DNA of 64,000 bases from Flavivirga spongiicola (GTDB lineage: Bacteria; Bacteroidota; Bacteroidia; Flavobacteriales; Flavobacteriaceae), in contig NZ_JAUOEO010000001.1 in the NCBI RefSeq assembly GCF_030540825.1, positions 1,337,001 to 1,401,000 of the forward strand, in the 5' to 3' direction. This document shows, one piece after another, positions 61,557-64,000 of this stretch. Every line of letters begins with the position of its first letter. The stretch's first letter is position 1. Below the pieces are notes generated by a model that made no database searches, was not told where the DNA came from, and was given only the letters and a program-made list of their open reading frames with translations. Made by a program: the position numbers and the translations under genes.

Positions 61557-63038
61557 TTATACATCAATATCCTGCATCGTTTCTTTAAATCGCTTTACAA
61601 ACGCTCTAGCCTCCATTTCATTATTGCGTGCAAAACCTATACGAATAGCATTATGATTAGCATTTTCTACGTCATAACACTGCCATTCTGAAATAATTAG
61701 TTTGTGTTGTTTCGCCACTTTTGTAACCCTATCCCACGAATAGTTTTCATTTAAAACTACCCATAATGCCATACCTCCTTTAGGGATTTCAAAAGACAGA
61801 TAATCACTTAATTCCTGTTTAAGAAGTTTACAGAATAAGTCACGACGGGCTTTATATATTTTAACGACTTTTTTAATATGTCTGTCTAGACTCCCATCTT
61901 TAATAAAATTAGAAAATGTTAATTCTAAAATAGCATCGCCTTGTCTGTCCACAAAACGTCGCAACTTGGCACATTCATCGACAAAATCCTTTGATGCGAT
62001 TAAGTAACCAACCCTATAAACTGGTGCTACCGTTTTACAAATCGAACCTACATAAATAACATTCCCATGCGTATCATGACTTGCTAGAGGTAAAATAGGT
62101 GCATGGTTATAATGAAAATCGTAATCATAATCATCCTCAAGAATGGCAAAACGATAGGTTTTAGCCAAATTTAAAAGATGCATTCTTCGCTGTGCAGAAA
62201 GCGTCACAGTGGTTGGGTGGTGGTGGTGTGGTGTGGTATAAACCGCTTTAATAGCATACTTTTCACATAGTCTTTCTATAGCGTTTGTGTCTAATCCATT
62301 TTTATCTACTCTAACTCTTAATAATTTGGCTTTAGCAAATTCAAACGTCGTATCTGCTGAACTATAATTGGTCTCTCCCACTATAATATACTCTTGGTTT
62401 TCAATTAATAATTGAGATGCTAAAAACATGCCCATCTGGCTTCCTCTGGTTATAAGAATATTATCTTTAGTAATGTTTAGCCCTCTGGTTTCATTCAAAT
62501 AGCTCACCAAAGTATCTCTTAATTCTGGATTACCATAAGTGGTCCCATAATTCATATATTTAAGCGTATGCTTCTTATTCGAAATTTTTCTATAAATAAT
62601 CGACAACTCTTTAACTGGTGTCAGCCTTTCATCCGAAACACCATCGTTGACATACATATAATCATCTAGATAGTCCTGTGGAAAATTTTGATCTAAAATG
62701 GGGTTTTGTTTAAAGCTAAACCCTGTAATATCATTCTTTTTGCTAACGGTCTTTTCAATCCATTTTTGCTGCTGTAAAATGGGGATGTCCTTATGAACAA
62801 AGGTTCCTTTTTTTGGAATACTCTCAATCCACCCTTGTAATGTAAGCTCCTCGTAACAAGCTACTACCGTTTTTCTGTGCACCCCTATTAAATCTGACAA
62901 GGTTCTACTTCCTGGTAGTTTCGCCTGTGGCGGTAGAGTTCGTTCCTTGATTAAATCTATAAATTGGTTGGTTAACTGAATATAAACAGGCTGTTTAATA
63001 GCTCTATCTATTTTAATAATGGTTTTATAAGGAATCAT
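61557..63038 (-). CDS. MocR/PdxR-like GntR-family transcriptional regulator
   Basis: From the ATG at 63038 the product is 493 residues. The N-terminal winged helix is at ~15-80 (QPVYIQLTNQFIDLIKERTLPPQAKLPGSRTLSDLIGVHRKTVVACYEELTLQGWIES). The rest is an aminotransferase-I fold with PLP motifs (TRGSQMGMFLA, AILEDDYDYDF, and the PLP lysine in GSICKTVAPVYRVGYL). MocR proteins sense PLP or amino acids. It is divergent from a pyridoxamine-phosphate-oxidase-family gene, consistent with control of vitamin B6 or flavin metabolism (inference). Confidence 0.93.
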   Translation of the reverse strand: MIPYKTIIKIDRAIKQPVYIQLTNQFIDLIKERTLPPQAKLPGSRTLSDLIGVHRKTVVACYEELTLQGWIESIPKKGTFVHKDIPILQQQKWIEKTVSKKNDITGFSFKQNPILDQNFPQDYLDDYMYVNDGVSDERLTPVKELSIIYRKISNKKHTLKYMNYGTTYGNPELRDTLVSYLNETRGLNITKDNILITRGSQMGMFLASQLLIENQEYIIVGETNYSSADTTFEFAKAKLLRVRVDKNGLDTNAIERLCEKYAIKAVYTTPHHHHPTTVTLSAQRRMHLLNLAKTYRFAILEDDYDYDFHYNHAPILPLASHDTHGNVIYVGSICKTVAPVYRVGYLIASKDFVDECAKLRRFVDRQGDAILELTFSNFIKDGSLDRHIKKVVKIYKARRDLFCKLLKQELSDYLSFEIPKGGMALWVVLNENYSWDRVTKVAKQHKLIISEWQCYDVENANHNAIRIGFARNNEMEARAFVKRFKETMQDIDV

Positions 63039-63093
63039 AACTGGACTATTAAAAAAATGATTTCTGGATGAATACAACGATCCATAAATCTAC

Positions 63094-63101
63094 TAATTTT
63101 G
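63094..63101 (+). promoter_or_regulatory. Candidate -7 element (TAATTTTG) for the PPOX gene
   Basis: TAATTTTG 29 bp before the start codon matches TAnnTTTG in the short divergent region shared with the MocR gene. No clear -33 TTG. Confidence 0.35.
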
Positions 63102-63129
63102 TTTTAAATAACAATCAAATCGAACAGTT

Positions 63130-63792
63130 ATGTCAACGTATGCAACATCTGAATTAAACCAAGTAAAACGAGGCGCTAAAAGAGCCGTTTATGATGTAGA
63201 ACAAATAAATAATATTCTGGACGCAGGGTTTGTGGGGTACGTAAGCTACAATTACAATGGAAAGGCAATTTGCCTGCCTATGGCCTACGGTAGAATAGAG
63301 AATAAAATATACCTGCATGGCTCTCTGAAAAATCGCATGTTGTTAGCACTTTTAGAAGCTAAAGAAGCCAGTATGACTATCATGCATTTAGATGCACTCA
63401 TATTAGCACGTTCCGGATTTCATCACTCTGTAAATTACAGATCTGCGACCTTATTTACTAGCATTACTAAAGTTGAAAACCGAGAAGAAAAAGAAGCTGC
63501 TTTAAAATGTGTTGTAGATCATATGATTCCTGGTCGCTGGGAAGAACTAAGGCCGATGAATCTTAAAGAATTTAATGGTACGCTTGTTCTTGAAATGGAA
63601 ATACAAACCGCATCGGCTAAAATTAGAGACGTCGGTGTTGTAGATGAAAAAAGTGATTTAGATCTTCCTATTTGGGCAGGCATTATACCATTAAAACAAG
63701 TGGCGGAGCTTCCTGTTAAAGATGCCTTATTACCAAGACAAATAAGAACCCCTAAGCATGTGGTAGCCTATTATAAAAAGAATAAAGCCTAA
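63130..63792 (+). CDS. Pyridoxamine 5'-phosphate oxidase-family flavoprotein
   Basis: The 220-residue product reads VKRGAKRAVYDVEQINNILDAGFVGYVSYNYNGKAICLPMAYGRIENKIYLHGS, the split-barrel FMN fold of NimA-like and PPOX-related proteins, with a second strand set at SMTIMHLDALILARSGFHHSVNYRSATLF. It may bind FMN and reduce or oxidise a small substrate. Divergent from the MocR gene, which often controls such a neighbour. Followed 3 bp later by the DinB gene. Confidence 0.88.
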   Translation: MSTYATSELNQVKRGAKRAVYDVEQINNILDAGFVGYVSYNYNGKAICLPMAYGRIENKIYLHGSLKNRMLLALLEAKEASMTIMHLDALILARSGFHHSVNYRSATLFTSITKVENREEKEAALKCVVDHMIPGRWEELRPMNLKEFNGTLVLEMEIQTASAKIRDVGVVDEKSDLDLPIWAGIIPLKQVAELPVKDALLPRQIRTPKHVVAYYKKNKA

Positions 63793-63795
63793 ACA

Positions 63796-64000
63796 ATGAA
63801 AAAATCCGACTTAAAATTTATTCCAGACTTCTTTGATAGGTACATCGCATTGGTTGATGACCATACTCATTTAATAGATGGCTTAAAGCATAGTGAAACT
63901 ATTTTAGAAAGCATTTCTGAAAAGTTGGTTCAACATCAGGAATATAGGTACGAGTCAAATAAATGGACACCCAAAGAATTACTTCAGCATATAATTGATA
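63796..64000 (+). CDS. DinB-family protein (partial, 3' end outside window)
   Basis: An ATG 3 bp after the PPOX stop opens a frame of 68 codons to the window edge: MKKSDLKFIPDFFDRYIALVDD... and NKWTPKELLQHIID. The pattern of a four-helix bundle with a His at the W(T)PKELLxH site fits the DinB/YfiT metal-binding family. The other two metal ligands would be outside the window. It is probably in one operon with the PPOX gene. Confidence 0.8.
   Translation, partial: MKKSDLKFIPDFFDRYIALVDDHTHLIDGLKHSETILESISEKLVQHQEYRYESNKWTPKELLQHIID

Overview
The window is a chromosomal segment of a gliding member of the Flavobacteriaceae (phylum Bacteroidota). The evidence is direct: two gliding/type IX secretion loci (gldKLMN and gldBC), an exosortase F pair (xrtF and its partner), a DnaG primase with the flavobacterial N-terminus, an extended secG/groESL neighbourhood, AT-rich non-coding DNA, TAnnTTTG-type -7 promoter elements in place of TATAAT, and little Shine-Dalgarno sequence. 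I see no rRNA, tRNA, CRISPR array, transposase or integrase.

Layout. 1-3005: the end of an ABC-F ATPase, a DUF983 membrane protein and a DAO-type FAD oxidoreductase. 3314-12085 (minus strand): gldKLMN, an arginase-fold protein that has lost most of its metal ligands, and topA. 12402-16813 (minus): two paralogous multi-pass membrane proteins and a cluster of three lipoproteins. 17014-24114 (plus): miaB, a sigma-54 activator, lptE, a TPR protein, secG and groES-groEL. 24404-26746: a small accessory block (ACT protein, CBU_0592-type membrane protein, TrxR-like flavoprotein, Fur-family regulator) accompanied by copies of a ~105-bp repeat. 27064-31115 (minus): a metal-handling module (HYC_CC_PP protein, HMA-MauE fusion, TonB-dependent receptor, periplasmic HMA protein). 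31309-32281: xrtF and partner. 32510-40473 (plus): GAF/fRMsr, purH, and the rod-shape operon mreBCD-mrdA-rodA. 40696-46386: a lipoprotein peptide deformylase, gldBC, nadE, an orphan response regulator and dnaG. 46626-52218: a serine hydrolase, a VOC protein, a DUF5686 outer-membrane protein and pdhB. 52630-56965: etfBA, a bifunctional nuclease and a CNT nucleoside transporter. 57186-64000: thyA, a TonB-like protein, a CBM48 protein, a 2TM-dihydrofolate reductase fusion, a GH-A-like lipoprotein, a divergent MocR regulator/PPOX flavoprotein pair, and the start of a DinB protein.

Functional links: GldK/L/M/N form the ring and proton-driven core of the type IX secretion/gliding motor, and GldB/GldC are needed for the same motility. 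MreBCD, PBP2 and RodA form the elongasome. The CNT transporter, ThyA and DHFR form a pyrimidine/folate neighbourhood.

Most of what looks new here lies in how small repeats shape genes. (i) A ~93-bp leader unit ending in CACATG supplies the upstream region and start codon of gldN and xrtF, with a related leader at lptE. (ii) GC-rich palindromes are inserted in frame inside thyA and a TonB receptor gene. (iii) A ~105-bp cassette-like repeat sits 3' of accessory genes. (iv) A 26-bp-arm palindrome lies upstream of etfBA, and four phased ~20-bp quasi-palindromes lie upstream of gldK. At the protein level the notable cases are a lipoprotein deformylase with intact active-site motifs, a membrane-tethered DHFR, a response regulator with Glu in place of the phosphoacceptor Asp, a primase without zinc ligands, and an arginase-fold pseudoenzyme. 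All assignments come from reading the sequence; no database search was run.
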